64,000 nt of DNA, taken from Astragalus membranaceus (lineage: Eukaryota > Streptophyta > Magnoliopsida > Fabales > Fabaceae). The notes under the pieces were generated by a model, which saw only the letters and a list, made by a program, of their open reading frames with translations, had not been told where the DNA came from and searched no databases. The stretch is from the NCBI GenBank assembly GCA_039519185.1, contig CM076851.1, positions 36,315,799 through 36,379,798 of the forward strand, read 5' to 3'. Position numbers and translations under genes: made by a program. How positions within the stretch are numbered: position 1 is the first letter of the stretch; every line of letters begins with the position of its first letter. Of the stretch, positions 9,788 to 19,614 are shown in pieces.

Positions 9788-12576
9788 TCTCAACCTGATG
9801 GTGAATTTGTAGAGATCCAACAGGGAGATGACCCAGCCAAAACTGTCAAGATCGGTCCCGATCTTTCTGATGAAGTAAAAGATAAGCTCACACTGTGCTT
9901 GAGAGCTCATGCCGATCTTTTTGCTTGGTCGGCAGGAGACATGCCCGGGATTCCCCCGGAAGTTGCTTGTCACCAGTTAGCTGTCAACCCCGATGCTAAG
10001 TGGGTCTCCCAGCGCAAGAGGGCTCAAAGCGGAGAGAAGACAGCAGCAGCAACTAAAGCCGTTGAAGATTTGATTAATGCTAATTTTGTAACGGAATTCA
10101 AGTATACAACTTGGCTCTCCAACCCTGTACTTGTCAGGAAATCTAATGGAAAATGGCGTATGTGAATTGATTACACAGATATTAATAAGGCCTGCTCAAA
10201 GGACGCCTTTCCTGTTCCTAGCATTGGTCGCCTCGTCGTTAATGCTTCAAGTTTTCGTTTATTATATTCTATAGATGCATACTCCGGCTACAACCAGATT
10301 CCGATGTTCCCTCCCTGCTAGGAGAAGACCGCCTTCGAATTCATGACTGACCGCGGTAATTTCTGTTACCGGGTTATGCCGTTCGGTTTGAAAGATGCGG
10401 GAGCTGCGTATCAAAGAATGATGAACAAAGTTTTCCGAAAGAAGATCGGACGTAATGTAGAAGTCTATCTCGATGATATGATCGCAAAAAGTGAAGGTGA
10501 GAGCCTCCACGTGGCCGATCTTAAAGAGATTTTCGCAGAAATTCGGAAGAACAAGATGAGGTTAAACCCGGAGAAACGCACATTCGGAGTCCGAGCTGGA
10601 AAATTCATTGGTTTCTACCTCACGGAGAGAGGTATCGAAGCCAACCCGGACAAGTGTCTGGTTGTGACCGAGATGCGCACCCCAACTACCAAGAAGGAGC
10701 TTCAAAAGCTTAATGGTATGATCGCCGCCCTATCTCGCTTCATTTCCAACGCTGCCTTCAAATCACTCCCCTTATTTAAGTTACTTAAGAAGGAAGAAAA
10801 ATTTGAATGGACCCCGGAGCGGGACGAGGCCCTCTCCCAGCTCAAAAAGGTTATGTCCGAGCCATCGATTCTAACTCGGCCTAACTCGGGAGAAACGTTA
10901 TTCCTATATTTGGAAATCTCGGAGGAGGTGCTTGGCTCCATTCTTGTCCGGGAAACCAAGACTGGCCAAAGCCCGGTATACTTTGTTAGAAAAACATTAC
11001 AAGGACCTGAAATCAGATACCAGAAAACTGAGAAGATTGTTTTTGCTCTGCTCATTGCTGCACGTCGTCTCCGACCTTATTTTGTTGTTCACCAGGTCGT
11101 GGTACGAACAAATCACCCTATTCGTCAAATCCTACACTGACCCGACCTGGCAGGCAGAATGATTAAATGGGCAGTAGAGCTCTGAGTTCGGAATCAAATA
11201 CGAGTCCAGGCCGGCAATGAAGGCTCGGGTACTTGCTGACTTCGTGTAGATGGGTCCTCGAATCAAAAGGGTAGTGGAGCCGGGCTGATGTTAGAATGCG
11301 CGACAGGTGTCATCATTGAGGTATCCCTTACTTTTGGATTCCCAACGTCAAACAATCAAGCGGCGTACGAGGCGTGCATCGCAGGACTCCGACTTGCCAT
11401 TGACCTCCGAGTTACTCGGGTCACCTTGAACACCGATTCCCTACTAGTAGCTTCGCAGATCGGAAAGCAATACGAAGCCAAGGATCCGATCTTACAGAAA
11501 TATTTAACCCGAGTGCGGGAATTTCTCGCTCAGTTCGTATTCGCGGAAGTCAAGCATGTTCCCAGAATGGAAAACCCGAGAGCGGATGTTCTATCCAAGC
11601 TCGCTAGCACCAAAGTACTTGGAAATCACCACTATATAATCCCGTAAACGCTAAGTGAACCCAGTGTTCTCCCTGACCCGGAGCTCGCCTCTTCTATCTA
11701 TGTAGTTGAGGAAAGCAAAGGGTGGATTGCTCCAATCATGAAGTATATTGAATCAGGGGACGAGCCTCCGGATTCTCGTGAAGCCAAATTGATCAGGAGG
11801 AATGCCTCGTCCTTCTCCGTGATTGACGGAACTCTTTATAGAAGAAGCCTCTCTGCACCATTACTGAAATGCATTGAAGGAGAAGAAGCGGATTATGTCG
11901 TGGCCGAGATTCACGAGGGAATTTGTGGACAGCACCTCGGAGGTCGGTCACTAGCTCGGAAAGCCTTAAGGGCGGGTTATTTTTGGCCAACCATGGAAAT
12001 CGATGCTAAAAACCATGTTAAAAAATGCAAGAAGTGTCAGATCCATGCCAATATTCATGTAGCGCCTCCTGCCGATTTCCTGGGACCTTTTCCCACTGCC
12101 CTTGGCCAACTCAAATACTTGTTAGTAGCTGTGGACTACTTTACAAAGTGGATCAAAGCTGAACCATCAGCCATTATCACTGCAAGGAATTGCATAAAAT
12201 TCTTCAAGAAAAACATCATGATCAAGTTCGGGATCCCCGAGGTAGTGATCACTGATAACGGAACGCAGATCACTGATAAAGGCTTCAGGAAGTTAATGTC
12301 CGGTCTGAAGATAAAGCATCGTTTTACCTCGGTAGAACACCCCCAGACCAATGGGCAGGCCGAGGCTGCCAATAAAGTACTCCTCAATTGACTGAAGAAA
12401 CGACTGGGCGAAGCTATAGGTAATTGGGTTGAGGAATTGCCCTATGTACTGTGGGCCTACAGGACCACCCCACAGAGCTCGACGGGGAAAACTCCATTTC
12501 AACTCTCTTATGGGAGCGAGGCTGTCATCCCGGTTGAAATTGGGGAGCTGAGTTGGAGAACACTCAATCCAAAACT
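9788..12576 (+). pseudogene. pol: gypsy pol: RT, RNase H, second RNase H, integrase
   Basis: Segments in order. 9788-10165 is the end of the protease-RT linker and the RT start (DLFAWSAGDMPGIPPEVACH). 10166-11137 is RT with EKTAFEFMTDRGNFCYRVMP, the catalytic box VYLDDM, and an RNase H of the gypsy type. 11270-11647 is a second, archaeal-like RNase H (AAYEACIAGLRLAIDL, NTDSLLVASQI). 11738-12576 is integrase with the H-H-C-C finger (CKKCQIHA), VDYFTKWIKAEP, ITDNGTQIT and HPQTNGQAEAANK, which supply the D,D,E residues, then WAYRTTPQSSTGKTPFQL. Stops include TGA at 10163 (for Cys in WRM-CIDYTD), TAG at 10319, and ends at 11138, 11645 and 12389. There is no primer-binding site or gag upstream because the 5' half is missing. 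Confidence 0.9.
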
Positions 12577-12639
12577 GAAGTTCCGAGGTAATATAACTTC
12601 GTTACACTTCATTATTTTTCATTATCGTTGCCGATTCTA

Positions 12640-12970
12640 ATCCGGAGTTTCGAGGTTGAAGGGAGATCTCTGGGAACGATATCATGATCACGCCGGGGTC
12701 CCTTACTAAAACCGGAACCCGGGCCACAACGCTCGAAACAATCTGCCACCAAGGTAGTCGCAAACCCTTTTTGAACGAGTTCGATCTGGGTCGAGTTCCG
12801 GTAAACTGTTCAAAAGGCTTCAAAGATCTTTGGGATTCAAAATCACCAAGATCAATGGCCGGGACTGCCATTACCCTGAAGGGCGAGTTCGATCTGGGCC
12901 GAGTCCCGGTAAACTGCCCTAAAGGCGACATACATTACTTGAGCGAAATAAACGCAAGCACACAATATTA
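12640..12970 (+). repeat. gypsy post-integrase spacer with direct repeats
   Basis: The unit GAGTTCGATCTGGGTCGAGT followed by CCGGTAAACTG occurs at about 12777-12809 and again, with three changes, at 12885-12917, 108 bp apart. Such spacers between pol and the 3' LTR are common in Tat-type elements. No reading frame of note. Confidence 0.6.
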
Positions 12971-12975
12971 ACATG

Positions 12976-14404
12976 TGATAACTCATATTTAGATGTGTTA
13001 TTTATGCTCTTATCACTTAAATCAACACAAGTTCTCAAGTAATATTCGTGCTTTATTAGGTAAATATTAGTTATTTAGAGGAAAGAAGGGTTAGGAGCTT
13101 GTTTGTTATCATTTGACACATTTGGTGCCTTTTTGAGTATATTGATGTTTTGCTTGAGTGCTGCAGCGGTAGACGCTAAGCAGCGGTAAGCGCTACAGTG
13201 CTATATGACGGTTGGCCACTTGGATATTTATAAAGCCACTTACTGATTGATGAGTCATCACTCTTATCCTCTTCTGCTCAGCCTGACATGAGAGCCTCCA
13301 AGTGGGATTAAAAGGACACTTGGTGCCACCTAATTGAAGCATAAGTGATAGTTAGTGATGAGTTTCATCATTGCCCTTTTTGTAAAGCCACTTTATGAGA
13401 TGTGGATAAGATCTATCTCACTTCTTCTTCCTCACAAGATGGATTTCGAAATAAGGAGAGTTACTTGGAGAAAAACTACTTGACACCTAGTATTCCTCCA
13501 TTAATCCTCCATTCTTGAAGCTTTTATTTTTAGTTTAGTTTTATTATCTCACCTACAGTTTGCTCACGCCATAGCATCATTCAACGTGTATGACTTGGGA
13601 TTGTTGGAGTGCATCTTTTGTAAACATCCTTCTCTTGCTCACATACGGTAACATAATCTTTTTAGTTTATGTTGTTTTGATGAAGCTTGTCATGAACTAA
13701 ACTTTTGTGGTTGGATTGTTCTTATGTTTGTAATGAACCTTGAGTAAAGTTTATGTAATGTTATGATGTTTGCGTTTCATTCCTTGCGTTATAATGCTTT
13801 CAACCTTGTTTTGGGAATGATCAACTAGAATAAGGGGGCTTTGTGAGTACAGACATGGTTCACGAAGAGAGCTCAAGGAATGATATGAATGAAAAACCAT
13901 TTAAAACATTTAAATGAAGTGTACTTAACCCTAGACATAGGGGAGTAATAATTCATAAGGTAATTGCTGTATGAACTTAATATACAGGGGTAAAACTTAT
14001 TTAGAGCCTAGACATAGGAGTCTTGTAACATAGCCCTAACGATAGTGACTGAAAGGCACGCCACCATAACGCTACAGCGTCTATTGATTCTGTAACGCTA
14101 CAGCGCTTAACGCTACAGCGTCTCATATTATAGAACACTACTCTTGGGAATTTATATAACATATGAACTATCCAACTCACTTTATCTTACTCCTGAACTT
14201 TCTTTACTTGTTTATTTACATTTATGTTAATCACAATGACAATACTTGTTGACAACTTGTATTTGTTACTTGTTTTTCTCACTAGCTAAATTACTAATTT
14301 AAATATAGAAGTAATCTCAACAATCTCCGTGGGAACGATCTTTACTTATCATTGTATTACTTGTTGCGATTGTGTATACTTGCACATCTATTTTTCGCAC
14401 AACA
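12976..14404. mobile_element. Solo LTR (1429 bp) with exact 5-bp target duplication
   Basis: It starts TGATAACTCATATTTAG and ends TTTTTCGCACAACA, so it has TG...CA ends. The 5 bases before (12971-12975) and after (14405-14409) are both ACATG. The 3' part (CTCCGTGGGAACGATC, TACTTGTTGCGATTG, TATACTTGCAC) resembles the ends of Athila/Tat gypsy LTRs. The inner CGCTACAGCG words at 14075-14120 form short tandem repeats. It arose by recombination between two LTRs of a full element, and it sits inside the gypsy fragment. Confidence 0.88.
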
Positions 14405-14458
14405 ACATGCAAGAAATAAAGCATAACCGAGGCAAATTAGACCGAAAAAGCAAGCAAA

Positions 14459-16164
14459 TTAAATGAGCAAAATATTACAGGCCACCCCAGATACGGCCGG
14501 GTTCTCAAGTTCGAAAGAGCTTTTAGTTACAAAGTTAAACACCTTGACGATCCTATCTTCCACCACGTCGTGTTCCACGTTGAATATCTCTTTGTCCAGA
14601 GGAAGTGGAGGGTGAACCACAGCAACTTGAGCAAGAGCTTTATCAAAGCCTTCCCCCGCCATCCCAAGAGCCATCACTGCTATGTCGACAGTTTCAAGCT
14701 CGGCTTTCCGAGTCTTCTCCTCAGCCTGCCTCAGCTTATCTTCAAGCTCGGCAACCCGATCTTGGGGAGCGGAGCTGAGATTGATTCTTTCCTCCCTAGC
14801 CTTCTGCATCTCGGCCTCAAGCTCGGAAATCCTAGTCCTCGGGGTTGTGACCAACTCTACAGCCTGCTTCTCTTTGGCCACTAGCTCGGTAATATGAAGT
14901 TCGAGCTCTTTTATCTTGCTGCAAGCAGAGTCCCTCTCATTCACAAGTTCTCCTCTCTCCTTTCAGAGATCGGAGAGGTCCTTCTGAGCCTTTGCCAGGG
15001 TGGAAGAAAGAGACTCATACTTTTTCCGTTTTCCTTCCCTCAAGGCTCGCTCCTCATCTCTCTCTTTCAGGGCCCCTGAAATAAAAGAAAATAATGCACC
15101 TTGGAGATATCGACAACAAAAGCAGTAAAAGAAGGAGACGTTGGTTTCCCATGATTACCTCTAACTCGTGCTTCAGCTTCCTCCTTCTGCACCTTGGAGA
15201 TGTCGGCCAGATGCCTAAATTTTTTTTCCGCAGTCTCCACTGGATCGACCCGATACTCCTCAAGATTCTTCTTCAAGAAATCACCATCTATTGATATGCT
15301 TGAAGATCGGTGCTTCTTCGACCCGTCTTTTTCATAGCGACCCTTCTTCGGCGCCTTGGGGGAACCGCCTTGACCAGATCACACTCTTTTTCCCGGGGCT
15401 TGAGAAGGGGAAGCATATTGAGAGGCGATCCTCTAGCACCAAATTTTGCTGGCGTTTCCGATGTTAAAGGTCGCCAAGCTGGTCTTCAACACTCGCAACA
15501 GTAACGGTGTTAAGAGGAACAACTTGTATAGGCTCGTCCCGTCGAGGGGTTCCCTGAGGGATCGGTGGAGCATCGGAGTTGCCTTGGTGTAGTCCAGCCC
15601 TCTTTTCAGCAGCTGCCCTCAGAATGGCGAACTTATCAGGAGCCATGTCATCTGCAAAACAAACAAATTTGAAGAGAAGATTAGGGATACCGCTCTTAAA
15701 GATGAAATAAAAGTTAAAAACATTTTATCAGTATCCGACCCTACCAAGCGCTTCTAGCACCTTTGACTTCGAGCCTGCCTCGACCAACTTCACCGTATCA
15801 ATATCGAATTTCTTAGGATCTTTGCAAGGGATCAGGTCAGCGAAGTTGGTCAGGATCGCCAAGGATTCTTGGTCTACATCACTTAATCTGCTCCTGCTGA
15901 CTGTATAGGCGTGGGGTGGGCGATTGAAGTGAGAAAGGGACCACCCAATGGGAAACTTAGTGGGCTCCAGAGATCGTCCATCGTCACTATACTTGCCGAC
16001 ATACTTTACGGCTTCGTCGTTCACAGGCTCGAAGAAGAAGAATTTATCTTTCCAATTTCCTTTCAGAGAGTCGGTATAGGGCAAGAAGACCTTGGTGTAC
16101 CTTCTAGCTCTGAGGCTCACATGTTCCCACCGCTCTCTGGACCCTTCATCGTGCCTCCTATTTA
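14459..16164 (-). pseudogene. Antisense ORF of gypsy element (transposase_28-like, coiled coil)
   Basis: Three conserved blocks on the minus strand. 16164-15728 has NRRHDEGSRERWEHVSLRA, KDKFFFFEPV and PTKFPIGWSLSHFNRPPHAY, resembling the putative gypsy-type transposon domain found in many plant proteins. 15646-15464 is a linker with MAPDKFAILRAAAEKRAGL. 14944-14459 is a heptad-rich coiled coil (ELHITELVAKEKQAVELV, VAELEDKLRQAEEKTRKAEL). The frame is interrupted between the blocks. Grande-type elements are known to carry a reverse-oriented gene after pol, and this arrangement fits. Function is unknown. The domain name is from memory and needs a profile search. Confidence 0.6.
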
Positions 16165-17258
16165 TCTCGGAAAGTGATAAAATGCCTATATCTTCCCATA
16201 TTAATAGGAGTAATAGGCCCACTAATATGTGTGCAACAACTCCAAAACTTCTTCGCGTCTGATAACCCCACTCTTTCTAGATGTAGCAGTTAGTTTCCCC
16301 TTGGTGCAATCAACACATGCATCAAAATTAGAAAAATTCAAATCATGCAAGAAGCCCGTCATTATCATTAATTTATGTCCATTCTTTCATTGGATATATG
16401 TCCCAATCGTTTGATCCAGTGGCGTATCTAGGACCCTGGTTCAGAGTGGTCAAACAATTTAATTTAACAATTAATATATATCGCCGTGTAGAATTTTTTT
16501 ACAACGTCAGTCAATTACGAAACAATACATCATAAAAAATGTTTGACTTTATCTCACCTACCTTAAAAAGTTTTTACCGCGATGGTGTATACCAAATAAA
16601 CATATTTTGTTCTTCTAATTTGGTAATTTTGGTCTTTGTGATTTTTCATTGCACTTTTGGTTGCTATAAATCATGGATTGTTTAATTTTATTCCTTTATT
16701 TTTCCAAAATTCAAGATTTTTTAGGACCAAAAGGGCAAATAATATATAATTTTGAGGGAAAAATTGTCAAAGTAAAATAAAAAGACTATAATCACCGAGT
16801 TAACAAAAATAACTATATTTGTTTGTGATAATAATATATTTTTTTTGATCAAATGAGACTAATTAGACTAATGGACTTGTTATTATTCTTTTATCTCATT
16901 AGACAAATAAAGTTAGTTGGAGTAGCTAAATAACATATTATTGGGGTAGCTAAATTTAAAATATACCTAATTATCTAAATACATATATTATTTTTTGATA
17001 ACCAAAATTACCTCATAGTTACACTACCAACTGCTCCTGAAGCTGCAATAGGAAAGAGCAGCTAGGAATGGAAAGAGAAAAATAGTAGTAGGATGTGCAA
17101 AAAATAAAACTAGGAGTGTCAAAATATATTTTTCATAGGGGTATTAGTGTAAATTTTTAAATTTGAGAGTGTGCAGCTGCACACCCTCACTTACATGTAG
17201 ATCCGCCCCTGGTTTGATCCACAACATGGAAGAGTTAATAGCGACTCTACTTTGTGTA
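16165..17258 (-). pseudogene. Ty1/copia gag-preintegrase / integrase start, split by hAT
   Basis: On the minus strand 17258-17212 gives AINSSMLWIKRLGHIS once the insertion is skipped, and 16416-16165 gives FLHDLNFSNFDACVDCTKGK, then ISGPITPINMGRYRHFITF. This is the copia order: the GAG_pre-integrase His-Cys finger (H...H...CVDC), then the integrase beginning. Stops and a frameshift are present (three stops right after ERMDIN). The 795-bp hAT element at 16417-17211 divides it. Past 16165 the sequence switches to the gypsy antisense ORF. Past 17258 a SINE begins. Confidence 0.75.
16417..17211. mobile_element. hAT-type non-autonomous element with 8-bp target duplication
   Basis: Ends are CAGTGGCGTATCTAGG and, inverted, CAGGGGCGGATCTACA, so the terminal inverted repeat is about 16 bp with a few mismatches. 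The 8 bases on either side, GTTTGATC (16409-16416 and 17212-17219), are identical, the hallmark length for hAT transposons. It is 795 bp, AT-rich, with no transposase frame. It sits in copia coding sequence, and removing it restores the copia words LWIKRLGHIS. Confidence 0.93.
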
Positions 17259-17619
17259 CTTTTTTTATAGGCAATTTTAATAGGGGAGGGAGGAATGTTA
17301 GTTTTTCGGGTTTGAACTTGTGGCCTCTTGCTCAGTGGCGGACTCAGGACCTCGGGGTCAGGGGTGTCAAATTTTTTAAGGCCAATGTGAAATGGGTGCA
17401 AAACTTGGTCTACTAGTGCAATTTAAAATTTTCAGGGGGTTCAAAAAAAATTTAGGGGGTTTAGGTTATTTATATAGGGTGGTAAGACAATTTTTTTTCC
17501 AGGGGGTTCAACTGAACCCCCTCAGTTGTGAGTGGGTTCGCCACTGCTCATGCTTGTACTCTTTTGGTGCACTCTTTCGGTATCCCTTAACTCGCTAACT
17601 GAACTACCTACTTGAGATA
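17259..17619 (-). mobile_element. tRNA-derived SINE (family 2), split by hAT MITE
   Basis: On the minus strand it begins around 17619 with AAGTAGGTAGTTCAGTTAGC, a good A box. After the insertion it has the B box AAGTTCAAACCCG and ends in an A-run (T-run 17260-17266 on +). A second copy, also interrupted, lies at 31837-32233. Confidence 0.75.
17333..17546. mobile_element. hAT MITE, 214 bp
   Basis: It starts CAGTGGCGGACTCAGGA and ends GGGTTCGCCACTG, giving a terminal inverted repeat CAGTGGCG with a further degenerate stretch. Flanks CTCTTGCT (17325-17332) and CTCATGCT (17547-17554) form an 8-bp duplication with one mismatch. It lies within the SINE. Its ends resemble those of the larger hAT element 120 bp away, but the interiors differ. 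Confidence 0.85.
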
Positions 17620-17828
17620 AAAGCTTAACTATATCGAATGGTACAAACAACCAATATCCAACAAATATAAACCATCACGCAAAATTCCAAAACTTGCAAC
17701 AACATAATCATAATATAAAGTAACCCTTTTATTACTAAAATGGAAAGAGTAGTGACAATCACCCAACACATACGGAAATTGAGTTCCTTATCATAGAAGG
17801 TACATAAACAATGTTTATCAAAGGAAGG
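17620..17828. other. Unassigned, no gene recognised
   Basis: Short AT-rich stretch between the SINE and the MULE edge. It may continue the copia fragment, but no frame is readable. Confidence 0.4.
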
Positions 17829-17985
17829 CTTAATTACAGTTTTGGTCCCCCTATTTTCACTAATTCACGATTTTGGTCCCCCAAGTTTTTTTTCACGAAT
17901 TTAGTCCCCCTATTTTCCCAATTTGTAAAATCATGGTCCCCCACTAATTTGGTCAAAATTAATGCTGACTTGTAACTCACTTATC
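17829..17985. repeat. MULE-type terminal region
   Basis: GGCTTAATTACAGTTTTGGT followed by CCCCC opens the stretch. Two further internal echoes, TTTTGGTCCCCC and TTTAGTCCCCC, come within 100 bp. Such ends are typical of plant MULEs and their MITE derivatives. Confidence 0.65.
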
Positions 17986-18284
17986 CTACGTGGCGTGACA
18001 CGTAGGCATGCCTAGTTGGCATTTAAATTCAAATTTATTACTTTTATTTTAACATTTGTTTTTTATATATTCAAATATTTGTTTAATAAAATTAGAAATT
18101 AAAAAAGCACTTTATTAGGGAGTCGAAGGAAAGAAACTTTTCATCTTCTTCTTCCTTGATACGTTCATCTTCTGGCACCAACCTAAACCCTAAAACCATC
18201 AACTCCAGAATTGTCCCTTCAAAGTCACAATCCAGAGCCTGAAATCGCCCAAAATCAATTCCACTCCCTTCGCGACTTGAACCT

Positions 18285-18797
18285 ATGTCTCAGTATTCAT
18301 TTTCGTCACCTGGGTCTTCTTTGGGAAGAAGACCCATTCACTGCCACTGTTGAGAGGAAGCTCCATTGACTACTTCTTGGACAAAAGAGAACCCTGGACG
18401 AAGGTTCTATGGATGTGGATTATTTGAGGTACGATTTCTATACCCTTACATTGTCTTTCTTTTTGATCTCTGTTTTAATCTTCTACCTTTGATTTTTCAG
18501 AAATTTGGTGAAAAACAATGTTGTTTCTTTGACTGGTATGATGAAGAGATGACCGATAGAGCTAAGGAGTTAATTTGGTCCTTCATGAAGAAGGTTGATG
18601 ACTTGAAGAACAAAGTTGCTGAATTGAAAAACAATGTTACTCAACTGAAGAAAAATGAGACTGAATTAAAGGAAGCAAAGAGGGTTCAAAAGGAATTGAA
18701 GATAAAGAATAACATGCTATGGGGATTTTTGACAATTTCTTGGATAATTATTGTTATTCTTGTGTTTGCATTAGTTGCAACACACATGTTTAAATAG
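18285..18797 (+). pseudogene. GRF zinc-finger / coiled-coil / membrane-anchor protein of the MULE
   Basis: Exon 1 (18285-18428) starts MSQYSFSSPG, has HCHC and then TTSWTKENPGRRFYGCGLFE, which with KFGEKQCCFFDWYDEEM at the start of exon 2 (18501-18797) makes a GRF-type zinc finger (C-C-C-C). Introns follow GAG/GTACGA and TTTTTCAG/AAA. Residues about 70-115 form a Lys/Asn/Glu coiled coil (VAELKNNVTQLKKNETELKE). The last 25 residues are a hydrophobic segment (WGFLTISWIIIVILVFALVA) ending THMFK, so tail anchoring is possible. An in-frame TGA at 18351-18353, between the first two zinc ligands and the rest, breaks it. GRF proteins of this build are often found in legume MULEs. What they do there is not known to me. 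Confidence 0.7.
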
Positions 18798-19399
18798 TTT
18801 AGGGGTTAAAAAATTAGGGTTAGTGTTTTGTAATGATTGTTTTAGTGTATGGTTGTAATGAACGGCTTTGTGCCATCTATGGTTATGTTTATGTTAGTTG
18901 TTGTAATGAAAGGAATCAATTATGAAATGAAATCAAGTGTTCTATTATTATGCAGATTTTTTTCACGGATTATGCAGATTTTTTTCATTTCCATTTGGAA
19001 GAGATCAGTTTCTGGTTTAAAGTGAAAGAGCAGTTATAATGAAAGAGCAGTTATTTAAAGCTAGCATTTTAAACCAGTAGCATTTTAAACCAGTCACCTG
19101 CATATACCAGTAGCATTTTAAAGCTGGATTAATTATATCAGTAGCATTGCATTAGTTGTATCAGTAGAATTTTACTAGCTGTATGATGTATGCTCCTTAT
19201 TCCAATTCAATTATTTTTCCACTAGATGCATATACAAGATGCAAATATAAAGCTGCAACTATATCCAATTCAAATAATCATTGCATTAACACATAAGCTG
19301 CATATAGGCAGTAGCATTTCATTAACAAAAGGCCAACAATGCCATATTTACATAAAAATTGTTTTGATTTTCTAATCGTGGGATAACTACATATATAAC
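18798..19399. other. Unassigned MULE interior with short repeats
   Basis: It holds the 3' untranslated part of the GRF gene, and several echoes of CAGTAGCATTTTAAA between 19070 and 19160. No gene recognised. Confidence 0.5.
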
Positions 19400-19575
19400 A
19401 GGTTCACAAAATCCCTTTACAAAATATGTGACTAAAGGCATATGCCATACTAACAGTTGCACATAATCCCTTTACAAAATATGTGACTAAAGGCATATGC
19501 CATACTAACATCTGCACATAATCCCTTTACAAAATATGTGACTAAAGGCATATGCCATACTAACAGCTTCACAAA
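19400..19575. repeat. Minisatellite, three ~57-bp units
   Basis: The unit includes CCCTTTACAAAATATGTGAC and TAAAGGCATATGCCATACTA. It occurs three times in a row, with a partial fourth at 19576-19592. It lies just downstream of the transposase stop and contains the palindrome GGCATATGCC. Confidence 0.9.
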
Positions 19576-19614
19576 AAGGCATATGCCATATACTTGCTAA
19601 CACTAATAAGCTTA

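Larger units (their letters stand above)
9788..16164 (+). mobile_element. Ty3/gypsy element fragment, Tat-like layout, interrupted
   Basis: pol runs on + (9788-12576), followed by a spacer with direct repeats and an ORF on the opposite strand (16164-14459). The solo LTR 12976-14404 is a later insertion. Two RNase H domains before the integrase and an antisense ORF after it recall the Tat group (Ogre/Grande/Retand), where such features are known. Neither LTR of this element was recognised. The left edge abuts CACTA-B and the right edge abuts a copia fragment. Confidence 0.7.

Noticed and set aside
14570..14897. + strand frames opposite the gypsy antisense ORF
   Set aside because: They are shadows of the coiled-coil frame on the minus strand.
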